A DNA stretch of 14,247 nucleotides from JBIOUF01 sp044866695 (GCA_044866695.1 JBIOUF010000147.1:1-14247); one strand, 5' to 3'; counted from the stretch's first letter, positions 1 through 6,742 are shown. Notes: a model not told the origin generated them from the letters alone. A program made the numbers and translations.

Positions 1-14
1 CGGCTTCAGCGGAC

Positions 15-144
15 TGCCATCGACGCACCAGGACTGACGGCTCGACGCACCAGGACTGACGGCTCGACGCACCAGGACTGACGGCTCGACCCGCAACAGT
101 TGACGGCTCGACGCACCAGGATTGACGGCTCGACCCGCGACAGT
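15..144 (-). repeat. 22-bp intergenic repeat array 1
   Basis: Five clean head-to-tail units of exactly 22 bp (35-56, 57-78, 79-100, 101-122, 123-144) are preceded by a degenerate 20-bp unit (15-34) and followed by a decayed one near 145-166. Each unit reads TGACGGCTCG followed by a 12-bp half that is either ACGCACCAGGAC/T or ACCCGCRACAGT. I assign the minus strand because the opposite orientation (CGAGCCGTCA...) is defined here as forward. The array may extend left of the window. It lies upstream of the amidotransferase gene and holds no convincing ORF; the reading frames crossing it are repeat translations. The function is unknown. Confidence 0.93.
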
Positions 145-215
145 TGCCGGCTGGACCTGGGGCGAGGGGAGTCTCGCGGGGCGGCTGGTGTCGGGGAGGC
201 GGCCGGGTCAGGCAC

Positions 216-221
216 TACTGT
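216..221 (+). promoter_or_regulatory. -10 element of a probable leaderless promoter
   Basis: TACTGT fits the actinobacterial TANNNT -10 pattern. Its last base lies six nucleotides before the GTG at 228, so transcription would start at or next to the start codon. No Shine-Dalgarno sequence precedes that GTG, which fits a leaderless message. No clear -35 is visible. A near-identical arrangement (CACTAC then six to eight bases then GTG) precedes the next gene. Confidence 0.5.
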
Positions 222-227
222 CGCCGC

Positions 228-965
228 GTGAAGCCGTTCCTGCTGCTGGCGACGCGGGCGGAGGACATCGCCGCGGACGGGGAGTACGAGGCGTTTCTGC
301 GGTTCTCCGGGCTCGAAGAGGCCCAGCTCCGGCGGCACCGGCTGGAGCGGGAGCCGCTGGAGACCCTCGAGCTGGACCTGGACGACTGGTCCGGGATCGT
401 CCTGGGCGGCAGCCCGTTCACCACGACCGACCCACCGGAGACCAAGAGCCCGGGCCAGGTGCGCGTCGAGGCCGAGCTCGCGGGGCTGCTCGACCAGGTG
501 GTGCCGCGCGACTTCCCGTTGCTGGGCGCCTGCTTCGGCGTCGGGACGGTCGGCGTACACCAGGGCGGGGTCGTCGACCGCACCTACGCCGAGCCGATCG
601 GCGCGGTGCGGATGACCCTCACCGACGCCGGCCGCGCCGACCCGCTGACCGGAGTGCTGCCCGAGCGGTTCGACGCGTTCGTCGGGCACAAGGAGGCGGT
701 GACCCGGCTGCCACCCCACGCCGTCCACCTGGTGTCGTCGAAGACCTGTCCGGTGCAGGCGTTCCGGGTCGGCCGGAACGTCTACGCCACCCAGTTCCAC
801 CCCGAGCTCGACGTCCCGGGCATCCAGACCCGCATCGAGGTCTACCGGCACTACGGGTACTTCGACCCGGTCCGGGCCGACGAGCTCAAGGCGATGGCCG
901 CCGCCACCGACGTGCAGCACCCGCCGGCGCTCATGCGCCGCTTCGTCGAGCTGTACGCGCGCTGA
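228..965 (+). CDS. class-I glutamine amidotransferase-like protein
   Basis: This 245-residue protein is a stand-alone triad-type (class I) glutamine amidotransferase domain. The nucleophile is C102 in the elbow GACFGVG, and the His/Glu pair is H191 and E193 in QFHPEL, as in the GuaA/PuuD superfamily. The region HKEAVTRLPPHAV matches the loop that precedes the final strand in these enzymes. No synthetase domain is fused or adjacent, so the enzyme may hydrolyse a gamma-glutamyl amide or serve an unlinked partner; the substrate is not evident. I chose GTG 228 because the protein motif begins there (KPFLLLATRAED), upstream codons run into the repeat array, and a -10 element sits seven bases away. 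It precedes a GcvT-family gene by 39 bp, but that gene appears to have its own promoter. Confidence 0.85.
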   Translation: MKPFLLLATRAEDIAADGEYEAFLRFSGLEEAQLRRHRLEREPLETLELDLDDWSGIVLGGSPFTTTDPPETKSPGQVRVEAELAGLLDQVVPRDFPLLGACFGVGTVGVHQGGVVDRTYAEPIGAVRMTLTDAGRADPLTGVLPERFDAFVGHKEAVTRLPPHAVHLVSSKTCPVQAFRVGRNVYATQFHPELDVPGIQTRIEVYRHYGYFDPVRADELKAMAAATDVQHPPALMRRFVELYAR

Positions 966-992
966 GGCGCCCGTCCGGGACGCGGCCGGCAC

Positions 993-998
993 TACGCT
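993..998 (+). promoter_or_regulatory. -10 element of a probable leaderless promoter
   Basis: TACGCT matches TANNNT and ends six nucleotides before the GTG at 1005, with no Shine-Dalgarno sequence between. Spacing is identical to that at 216-221 and the flanking CACTAC is shared. It would start the GcvT-PYROXD2 transcript exactly at its first codon, independently of the amidotransferase. Confidence 0.5.
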
Positions 999-1004
999 GA
1001 CCCG

Positions 1005-2210
1005 GTGATCAGGAGGACCCCGTTCCACGAGCGGCTCGCCGAGCTCGACACCGAGGGCCTCTACATTCACTGGCAGGGCTACCTGTCCGCGCGGCGGTAC
1101 AGCCACGCACCCAAGCACGAGTACTTCGCGGTCCGCAACGCCGTGGGGGTCTTCGACACCTCGCCGCTGTACAAGTACCGCGTCACCGGCCCGGACGCCG
1201 AGCGGTTCCTCGGCGGCGTGCTCACCCGCGACGTCCGCGCGTGCCGGCCCGGCAGGGCGCAGTACACGCTCTGGTGCGACGACCGCGGGTTCGTCATGGA
1301 GGACGGCGTGGTGTTCCGGCACTCCGCCGACGACCTGCTGCTGACCGCCGCCCGCCCGGCCCTCGGGCACCTGGACTCGCTGCGCGGACGGCTCCGCGTC
1401 GCGCTGGAGGACGTCAGCGACGAGTACGGCGTCCTCGCCGTCCAAGGCCCCCGGTCGCGCGCCCTGCTCGCCGCCCTGGCGCCAGAGGCGGCGGCGCTGC
1501 GCCCGTTCGAGCACGCCCCGGTCAAGATCGCCGACAGCGCGGTGACCCTGTCCCGCACCGGCTACACCGGCGACCTCGGCTACGAGGTCACGGTGCCGGC
1601 GGAGGCCGCCGTGGCCGTCCTGGATGCGGTGCTGGAGGCCGGCGCGCCGCACGGCGTCCGGCCGTTCGGCGAGGAGGCGCTGATGACGCTGCGCATCGAG
1701 GCCGGGCTGGTGCTTCTCGACGTCGACTTCCACAACAGCCGGCTGGCGTTCACCGACGACGACCGGGTCACCCCCGCCGAGCTCGGGATGCGCTGGATGC
1801 TGCGCGACGTCGACGACGACACCCGGCCGTTCCTGGGACGCCGGGCGATCCTGCGCGAGCTCCGCGAGGACAGGTCCCGCTGGGCGACCGTCGGCCTGGT
1901 GGTCGACTGGCGGCACTGGGACCGGCTCTACCGGGACGCCGGCCTGCTGCCGCCGAAGGACGAGCGGCCGCCGCCCTACGAGTCCATGCTGTACGACGCC
2001 GAAGGGGCTCGGGCCGGCTACGTCACCAGCTTCTGCTACTCCCCCGTTCTGCAGCGCCACATCGGGATCGCCCGGGTCGTCCCGGCCGTGGCCGGGCCTG
2101 GGTCGGAGGTTCATGTCGAGCTGACAATCAGCCATCGCACGACCACGGTGGCCGCCCGCACGGCGAGGCTGCCGCTGTTCGACCCCGAACGACGGAAGGC
2201 GACACCATGA
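1005..2210 (+). CDS. GcvT-family aminomethyltransferase-like protein (folate-dependent)
   Basis: This 401-residue protein has the full aminomethyltransferase fold: an N-terminal folate-binding region (GVFDTSPLYKYRVTG near 48-62), the E99-D100 pair at the place of the conserved catalytic Asp of GcvT, VQGPRS near 150, SRTGYTGDLGYEV near 187-199, and a C-terminal barrel ending around 395. GcvT relatives transfer a methylene or methyl group from an amine or sulfonium compound to tetrahydrofolate; the family also includes DmdA and the sarcosine/dimethylglycine oxidase C-termini. No glycine-cleavage partners (GcvP, GcvH) are present, so a glycine-cleavage role is unlikely. The stop overlaps the ATG of the next gene (ATGA at 2207-2210), implying coupled translation with the flavoenzyme. 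I infer a one-carbon or amine-demethylation pair; the substrate is unknown. Confidence 0.85.
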   Translation: MIRRTPFHERLAELDTEGLYIHWQGYLSARRYSHAPKHEYFAVRNAVGVFDTSPLYKYRVTGPDAERFLGGVLTRDVRACRPGRAQYTLWCDDRGFVMEDGVVFRHSADDLLLTAARPALGHLDSLRGRLRVALEDVSDEYGVLAVQGPRSRALLAALAPEAAALRPFEHAPVKIADSAVTLSRTGYTGDLGYEVTVPAEAAVAVLDAVLEAGAPHGVRPFGEEALMTLRIEAGLVLLDVDFHNSRLAFTDDDRVTPAELGMRWMLRDVDDDTRPFLGRRAILRELREDRSRWATVGLVVDWRHWDRLYRDAGLLPPKDERPPPYESMLYDAEGARAGYVTSFCYSPVLQRHIGIARVVPAVAGPGSEVHVELTISHRTTTVAARTARLPLFDPERRKATP

Positions 2211-3799
2211 CTTCCAGCACCGGCGGCTACGACGCGGTCGTCGTCGGCGGCGGCCACAACGGGCTGGTCAACGCGGCGTACCTCGCCCGGGCCGGCCTGC
2301 GCACCCTGGTGCTGGAGCGACAGCCCGTGGTGGGTGGAGCGGCCGTCACCGAGGAGCTGCACCCCGGCTTCTCGTTCACCACGTTCTCCTACGCCCTCAG
2401 CCTGCTGCGGCCGGAGATCGTCCACGAGCTCGACCTGGTGCGGCACGGGTTCCTGCCGCTGATGATGCCGACGTCGTTCCATCCCACCGAGGACGGCGAC
2501 TACCTGCTGCTCGGCGACGACCACGACCAGAACGTCGCCGAGATCCGGCGGCACTCGCCTCGCGACGCGGACGCCTACGACCGCTACCACCACGACCTGG
2601 ACCGGGTCTGCCAGGCGGTCCGGCCACTGTTCGACAACCCGCCCCCGGACGTCTTCGGCAAGGACCCCGACGACGCCGCGGACGTGGCCTGGCTGCTGGA
2701 CCACCTCGGGGGAGTGGAGCGCAAGGTCATGCACGACGTCGTACGGCTGGTCACCGGAAGCGCCGCGGACTGGCTCGCGGACTACTTCGAGAACGAGACC
2801 GTCAAGGGCTTCCACGCCTCCTCCAGCGTGATCGGCTCGATGGTCGGCCCGATGTCGCCCGGCTCGGGGCTGGTGTTGCTGTTCCACAAGATGGGCGAGC
2901 ACGACGGCCACCTGGGCGCATGGGCCTTCCACAAGGGCGGCAACGGCGGCTTCACCCAGGTGCTCGCCCGCGCCGCGACCGCGCAGGGCGCGGAGATCCG
3001 TACCGGGTCCCCCGTGACCCGGGTGCTCACCCGGGACGGCCGCGCGGTCGGCGTCGCGCTCGAGGATGGCACCGAGCTGCGCGCGTCCGTGGTGGTGTCG
3101 GCGCTGGACCCCCGCCGCACGTTCCTGGAGCTGGTCGAGCCGCGGGAGCTGCCCGGCGACCTGGTCGACGGCGTGCAGCGGATGCGGTTCCGGGGGGTCT
3201 CGGGGAAGGTGAACTTCGCCCTCGACGGGCTGCCGGTATTCCCCGCGCTGCGGGACAGGGTGGACCACTACGGCGGCTTCCTCAACATCGGCCCCACGGT
3301 CGAGTACGTCGAGCGGGCGTTCGACGCGGCCAAGTACGGCTGGTACAGCGAGAGCCCCTACATCGACGCCGCGGTCCAGTCCGTCATCGACCCGGACATG
3401 GCCCCGCCGGGCAGGCACGTGCTGTCCTGCTTCGTGCAGTACGCGCCGTACCACCTCCGCGGCAGCGACTGGGACGCCGAGCGCGAGCGGTTCGGCGACA
3501 CCGCGCAGGCGGTGCTGGAGCGGCACTTCCCGGGGTTCGGCGACCTGGTGCTGCACCGCGAGGTGGTCACCCCCCTGGACATCGAACGCAGGACCGGTCT
3601 CTCGGAGGGCAACATCTTCGCCGGCGAGCTGCTCGCGCAGCAGATGTACTTCTTCCGGCCGGCACCGGGATGGAGCCGCTACGCCACGCCGATCGACGGG
3701 TACTACCAGTGCGGCTCCGGCACGCACCCCGGCGGCTGCGTGATCGGCTCACCCGGGCGGCTGGCCGGCCGGCGCATCCTGCGCGACCTCGGCCGCTGA
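2207..3799 (+). CDS. PYROXD2/CrtI-type FAD-dependent oxidoreductase
   Basis: This 530-residue flavoprotein begins with a Rossmann dinucleotide fold: YDAVVVGGGHNGL at 8-20 carries the GxGxxG signature, and E37 in LVLERQPVVGG is the expected ribose-binding acid. The C-terminal FAD motif is CGSGTHPGGCVIGSPG near 505-520, typical of the phytoene-desaturase/PYROXD2 group. The PYROXD2-like opening (GGAAVTEELHPGF) and length (about 530) argue for that branch rather than a carotenoid desaturase, and no carotenoid genes are nearby. It is likely to be cytoplasmic, with no signal peptide. Its ATG overlaps the stop of the GcvT-like gene by four bases, so the two are probably made in fixed ratio. I infer oxidation of an amine or other reduced donor whose one-carbon unit GcvT could capture; this is not shown by sequence. 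Confidence 0.85.
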   Translation: MTSSTGGYDAVVVGGGHNGLVNAAYLARAGLRTLVLERQPVVGGAAVTEELHPGFSFTTFSYALSLLRPEIVHELDLVRHGFLPLMMPTSFHPTEDGDYLLLGDDHDQNVAEIRRHSPRDADAYDRYHHDLDRVCQAVRPLFDNPPPDVFGKDPDDAADVAWLLDHLGGVERKVMHDVVRLVTGSAADWLADYFENETVKGFHASSSVIGSMVGPMSPGSGLVLLFHKMGEHDGHLGAWAFHKGGNGGFTQVLARAATAQGAEIRTGSPVTRVLTRDGRAVGVALEDGTELRASVVVSALDPRRTFLELVEPRELPGDLVDGVQRMRFRGVSGKVNFALDGLPVFPALRDRVDHYGGFLNIGPTVEYVERAFDAAKYGWYSESPYIDAAVQSVIDPDMAPPGRHVLSCFVQYAPYHLRGSDWDAERERFGDTAQAVLERHFPGFGDLVLHREVVTPLDIERRTGLSEGNIFAGELLAQQMYFFRPAPGWSRYATPIDGYYQCGSGTHPGGCVIGSPGRLAGRRILRDLGR

Positions 3800-3809
3800 G
3801 GGCGCAAGG

Positions 3810-3995
3810 TCAGGCGGCGAGGGCGTCGAAGGCCTGGTAGACCATGAACGCCGGCCAGAAGAGGCCCTGGAAGACCGCCCAGACGTACTCCCAGAACGCG
3901 TCGGCCTGCTGCCAGAAGTAGACCCACGCGCCGAAGATGCCCAGGCCGTAGATGGCGCCGCTGCCCGCCGCGGCGCCCGAACCGTTGGATGCCAT
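3810..3995 (-). CDS. 61-aa small membrane protein, unknown function
   Basis: This is a short hydrophobic protein rich in aromatic residues. After a Gly/Ala/Ser N-terminus comes GAIYGLGIFGAWVYFW, then an acidic interruption (QQADAFWEY), then VWAVFQGLFWPAFMVYQAF, suggesting a hairpin of two membrane segments with short tails. I set the start at ATG 3995 because GGAGGA (complement of 4003-4008) lies seven bases upstream; an ORF starting at 4031 would bypass that site. It converges on the FAD oxidoreductase gene, leaving 10 bp between the stops. I do not recognise a named family. The aromatic content and clean ribosome binding site favour a real gene over a shadow frame. Confidence 0.75.
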   Translation of the reverse strand: MASNGSGAAAGSGAIYGLGIFGAWVYFWQQADAFWEYVWAVFQGLFWPAFMVYQAFDALAA

Positions 3996-4002
3996 GCCGC
4001 CA

Positions 4003-4008
4003 TCCTCC
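4003..4008 (-). promoter_or_regulatory. Shine-Dalgarno site fixing the 61-aa gene start
   Basis: The complement reads GGAGGA, seven bases before the ATG at 3995. It selects that ATG over the upstream in-frame codon at 4031. A perfect 12-bp palindrome (ACCGTCGACGGT, 4011-4022) sits immediately upstream on the transcript and could form a small hairpin or an operator. Confidence 0.6.
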
Positions 4009-4108
4009 GGACCGTCGACGGTGCGGCACAAGGACCGTTGGACCCTGGCCGCGATGGAGAACTCCCCCGGCTCGGGATGCTGTGGGGCTGACCAGAAGCC
4101 GCGTGCAT

Positions 4109-4130
4109 GAGGCGGGCTCGGGGCCGCCTC
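4109..4130 (-). terminator. Hairpin terminator after the 28-aa gene
   Basis: GAGGCGG (4109-4115) and CCGCCTC (4124-4130) form a perfect 7-bp stem with an 8-base loop, eight bases beyond the stop of the minus-strand 28-aa gene. There is no T-tract, as is common for actinobacterial hairpin terminators. Its placement supports the tiny gene being a transcription unit. Confidence 0.5.
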
Positions 4131-4137
4131 CTGGGCA

Positions 4138-4224
4138 CTAGACCCGGCCGCGGCGGCCGCGCAGCAGCATGAACGCGAGGTAGACCAGCACGGCCACGAC
4201 GATGAGGATGAGCAGGAACTTCAT
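4138..4224 (-). CDS. 28-aa single-pass membrane microprotein
   Basis: The complement encodes 28 residues: a short MKF start, about 18 strongly hydrophobic residues (Leu/Ile/Val/Ala) forming one transmembrane helix, then a basic tail LRGRRGRV and a TAG stop. This is a typical single-pass protein with a cytoplasmic positive C-terminus. It is shorter than usual gene-calling cutoffs. Support comes from context: a -10-like TATACC lies six bases before the ATG (leaderless layout), and a hairpin terminator follows the stop. It is divergent from the DUF1206 gene with which it would share the palindromic promoter. The function is unknown; a role as a small partner of a membrane complex is speculation. 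Confidence 0.6.
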   Translation of the reverse strand: MKFLLILIVVAVLVYLAFMLLRGRRGRV

Positions 4225-4229
4225 GGCGT

Positions 4230-4239
4230 GGGTATACCC
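4230..4239. promoter_or_regulatory. Palindromic GGGTATACCC, probable bidirectional -10
   Basis: This perfect 10-bp palindrome presents TATACC on both strands. On the plus strand it ends seven bases before the DUF1206 ATG (4246); on the minus strand it ends six bases before the 28-aa gene's ATG (4224). Both are the spacing expected for leaderless transcription. Symmetric -10 elements are known to drive divergent transcription in bacteria; that this one does so is inferred. Confidence 0.5.
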
Positions 4240-4245
4240 GCGACC

Positions 4246-5070
4246 ATGAGCAGTAACACCTCGAGCCCCGGCCGCGCCGCGCGGTCAGCCGAGCAGAGCA
4301 AGGGCTTCGACCGGCTGGTCCGGCTGGGACTCGTCTCGCTCGGCGCCATCTACCTGCTGGTCGCCTGGCTGGCCCTCCAGGTCGCCTTCGGGTCCAAGGA
4401 GGAGGAGGTCTCCAACCAGGGCGCCCTGCAGCAGATCGCCGAACAGCCGTTCGGGCAGGTGCTGCTGTGGGTGCTCGCCGCCGGTTTCGCGGCGCTGGTC
4501 CTGTGGCAGCTGGTCGAGGCCGCCGTCGGCCACCGTGACCAGGACGAGGGCGCGAAGCGGACGTTCCACCGGGCGACGTCGCTGGGCCGAGCGGTGGTGT
4601 ACGGGGTCCTCGCCGGCTCCGCGGTCCGCATCGCCGCGGGCGGCGGCTCGAGCGGCTCGGGCACCGACGGCTGGACCGCCAAGGTCATGTCGCTCCCGGC
4701 CGGCCAGGTGCTGGTCGCTCTGGTCGGGCTGGGCGTCCTCGGCTTCGCGGGGTACAGCGTGTACACCGCGGTCAGCGGGCGGTGGGAGAAGAAGCTCAGC
4801 CCTGCGGGTCGCTCCGGGAAGACCGGCACCGTCGTCGCAGTACTGGCCCGCGTCGGGTTCACCGGCCGCGGCGCCGCCTTCGGGATCGTCGGCGTGCTGT
4901 TCGTCTGGGCCGCGGTCACCCACGACCCGGACAAGAGCGGGGGCCTGGACCAGGCGCTGAGCGGCCTGGCCCGCCAGCCGTTCGGCCCGTACCTCCTCGC
5001 CGCGGTCGCCGTGGGGCTGGCCTGTTTCGGCGGCTTCTGCTTCGTCTGGGCCCGCCATCTCGACCGCTGA
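4246..5070 (+). CDS. DUF1206 family six-helix membrane protein
   Basis: This 274-residue integral membrane protein contains three tandem DUF1206 units, each with two membrane helices. Helices start near LVRLGLVSLGAIYLLVAWLAL, VLLWVLAAGFAALVLW, AVVYGVLAGSAVRIA, VLVALVGLGVLGFAGYSVY, GFTGRGAAFGIVGVLFVWAAV and YLLAAVAVGLACFGGFCFVWA. The repeated motif (GR-G-x-YG/FG at the start of odd helices; QPFGQ/LPAGQ/QPFGP before even helices) is visible. The biochemical role of the family is not established. I chose ATG 4246 because it lies seven bases after the palindromic -10; a GTG at 4228 would fall inside that promoter. Downstream is a 22-bp repeat array rather than a classical terminator. Confidence 0.88.
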   Translation: MSSNTSSPGRAARSAEQSKGFDRLVRLGLVSLGAIYLLVAWLALQVAFGSKEEEVSNQGALQQIAEQPFGQVLLWVLAAGFAALVLWQLVEAAVGHRDQDEGAKRTFHRATSLGRAVVYGVLAGSAVRIAAGGGSSGSGTDGWTAKVMSLPAGQVLVALVGLGVLGFAGYSVYTAVSGRWEKKLSPAGRSGKTGTVVAVLARVGFTGRGAAFGIVGVLFVWAAVTHDPDKSGGLDQALSGLARQPFGPYLLAAVAVGLACFGGFCFVWARHLDR

Positions 5071-5082
5071 CCCGCACCGCGC

Positions 5083-5192
5083 CGAGCCGTCAATCCTGGC
5101 GGGCCGAGCCGTCAACCCTGGCGGGCCGAGCCGTCAATCCTGGCGGGCCGAGCCGTCAACCCTGGCGGGCCGAGCCGTCAACCCTGGCGGGT
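5083..5192 (+). repeat. 22-bp intergenic repeat array 2
   Basis: Five consecutive 22-bp units (5083-5104, 5105-5126, 5127-5148, 5149-5170, 5171-5192) read CGAGCCGTCA followed by AYCCTGGCGGGY. They start 12 bp after the DUF1206 stop, in the forward orientation. Units differ only at a C/T position and the last base. The array ends in GTCGAGCTCGGCC, a junction also present at the centre of array 4. The rest of 5071-5291 holds only the leader of the lipoprotein gene. Confidence 0.95.
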
Positions 5193-5280
5193 CGAGCTCG
5201 GCCGGGTGTCGCGCCGTACCCGCCCGACGGTGCGCGTGCGCCGATGCAGGATGATGTGAGGCGACCAGCGTCGAACCGAC

Positions 5281-5287
5281 GAAGGAG
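5281..5287 (+). promoter_or_regulatory. Shine-Dalgarno site supporting a TTG start
   Basis: GAAGGAG lies four bases before TTG 5292. It is the only strong ribosome binding site near the lipoprotein N-terminus; the in-frame ATG at 5244 has none. Use of TTG also gives a compact signal peptide. Confidence 0.55.
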
Positions 5288-5291
5288 CCCA

Positions 5292-5729
5292 TTGCGCACC
5301 CTGCTCATCGCCGTGACGGCCGCGGTGGTCTTGACCCTCACCGGCTGCGGAGGCGACGGCGACGCCGACCAGGACGCCGCCGGCGACCCGGCGACGCCGA
5401 CCAGCACGCCCAGCGAGTCGGCCAGCGAGTCGGCCAGCCCGTCGCCGGAGGCTCAGGCCAGCGACTCCGGCAAGACCCAGGTGATCACGATCGAGGGCGA
5501 CACGGTCTCGCCGAGCGCGAAGCGGATCGACATCGGCGTGGGCGAGCGACTGGCCGTCACGGTGACCTCCGACCGGGCGGGCGAGCTGCACGTGCACTCC
5601 TCGCCCGAGCAGGAGCTGCCCTTCCGTGCGGGGTCCACGGCGCTGGACATCGTGGTGACCAGCCCCGGCCTCGTGGAGGTCGAGGAGCACCAGTCCGGCG
5701 CGGTGATCCTGCGGCTCTACGTCTCCTGA
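5292..5729 (+). CDS. Cupredoxin-like lipoprotein
   Basis: From TTG 5292 this is a 145-residue exported lipoprotein. Residues 1-19 form a short signal peptide with one Arg, a hydrophobic core and the lipobox LTGC (lipidated Cys at 19). A Ser/Glu/Pro/Thr-rich low-complexity linker (about 20-65) follows, then a beta-rich domain resembling cupredoxin-like folds (GDTVSPSAKRIDIGVGERLAVTV, then ELHVHSSPEQ, then VEVEEHQSGAVILRLYV). Histidines are present but the Cys of a type-1 copper site is missing from the domain, so copper binding is unproven. An alternative ATG at 5244 would add 16 mostly charged residues before the signal peptide and lacks a ribosome binding site. The stop overlaps the ribosome binding site of the next gene, suggesting co-transcription with the aldo/keto reductase. 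Confidence 0.75.
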   Translation: MRTLLIAVTAAVVLTLTGCGGDGDADQDAAGDPATPTSTPSESASESASPSPEAQASDSGKTQVITIEGDTVSPSAKRIDIGVGERLAVTVTSDRAGELHVHSSPEQELPFRAGSTALDIVVTSPGLVEVEEHQSGAVILRLYVS

Positions 5730-5744
5730 GGGGGTGTCGTGACG

Positions 5745-6728
5745 ATGCGCTACGTCCAGCTCGGCGACAGCGGCCTGGTCGTCTCCGCCGTCGGCGTCGG
5801 CTGCAACGCGTTCGGCGCCCGGGTCGACGCAACCCAGGTGACCGCCATCGTCGACGCCGCCTTCGACGCCGGGGTCGACTTCTTCGACACCGCCGACACC
5901 TACGGCCTCGGTGCCAGCGAGGCGCTGTTGGGCAAGGCCCTCCGGGGTCGCCGCGACGACGTCGTGGTCGCGACCAAGTTCGGCATGGACATGCAGGGCG
6001 CCAACGGGCCGGACCGCGGCGCCCGGGCGAGCCGTCGCTACGTCCGCCGCGCGGTCGAGGCCAGCCTGCGCCGGCTCGGCACCGACTGGATCGACCTCTA
6101 CCAGCTGCACCAGCCGGACCTGGTCACCCCGATCCACGAGACGCTCGAGGCGATGAACGAGCTGGTCGACGAGGGCAAGGTGCGCTACCTCGGCTGCTCC
6201 AACTTCGCCGCCTGGGAGGTGGTCGACGCGCACTGGACCGCCCGGCACCACGGCCTCCGGGGCTTCGTCACGGCCCAGAACGAGTACTCGCTCTACAACC
6301 GCTCCGCCGAGCGCGAGCTGGTGCCGGCGTGCCTGGTCACGGGCACGGGCCTCCTGCCGTACTTCCCCTTGGCCTACGGCCTGCTCACCGGCAAGTACGC
6401 CCGCGGGCAGCAGGCGCCGCCCGGGTCGCGGCTGGCCCTGCCCGCCCAGGAGCACCGGCTCCGCGACGCCGACTTCGACCGGGTGGAGGCGCTGCGGCGG
6501 TACGCCGACGAGCGGCGGGTCTCCCTGCTCGCCGTGGCCATCGGCGGACTCGCGGCGCAGCCCGCCGTGGGGTCGGTCATCTCCGGGGTCAGCCGCCCCG
6601 ACCAGGTCCACGCGAACGCCGACGCCGTGGGCTGGCAGCCCTCCGCCGCGGACCTCGCCGCACTCGCCGAGATCAACCGTCTCCCGCTGCCGGGCATGAG
6701 CGCCAGGTCCTTCGCCCGCACGAGCTGA
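5745..6728 (+). CDS. Aldo/keto reductase
   Basis: This 327-residue NADP(H)-dependent (alpha/beta)8-barrel oxidoreductase has the complete catalytic tetrad: D48 and Y53 in DFFDTADTYG, K78 in VVVATKFG and H122 in LYQLHQPD. The opening MRYVQLGDSGLVVS and the cofactor-region motif SVISGVSRPDQV fit the large group related to YajO and Kv-beta subunits. The substrate cannot be told from sequence. GAGGGGG at 5728-5734 serves as ribosome binding site; GTG 5739 (4 bases away) is an alternative start to ATG 5745 (10 bases away), and the latter fits the usual family N-terminus. It follows the lipoprotein stop by 15 bp, so the two probably form an operon. Confidence 0.9.
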   Translation: MRYVQLGDSGLVVSAVGVGCNAFGARVDATQVTAIVDAAFDAGVDFFDTADTYGLGASEALLGKALRGRRDDVVVATKFGMDMQGANGPDRGARASRRYVRRAVEASLRRLGTDWIDLYQLHQPDLVTPIHETLEAMNELVDEGKVRYLGCSNFAAWEVVDAHWTARHHGLRGFVTAQNEYSLYNRSAERELVPACLVTGTGLLPYFPLAYGLLTGKYARGQQAPPGSRLALPAQEHRLRDADFDRVEALRRYADERRVSLLAVAIGGLAAQPAVGSVISGVSRPDQVHANADAVGWQPSAADLAALAEINRLPLPGMSARSFARTS

Positions 6729-6742
6729 GCCGGAGCGGTCGG

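Noticed and set aside
6..2135. A 709-codon open frame on the minus strand opposite the amidotransferase and GcvT genes
   Set aside because: It is a GC-rich antisense shadow: composition is Arg/Gly/Pro/Val/His-rich without domains, it runs through the repeat array, and the plus-strand genes have clear catalytic motifs.
1005..2210. Glycine cleavage system gcvT
   Set aside because: No gcvH or gcvP is nearby, and the gene is coupled to a flavoenzyme, so I call only a GcvT-family protein.
2111..3727. A 538-codon minus-strand frame opposite the FAD oxidoreductase
   Set aside because: It has no recognisable motif, and the plus-strand flavoprotein signatures (GGGHNGL, CGSGTHPGG) are decisive.
2207..3799. 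Phytoene desaturase (crtI) in a carotenoid cluster
   Set aside because: The FAD motifs are shared, but the N-terminus fits PYROXD2-like proteins and no other carotenoid gene is present.
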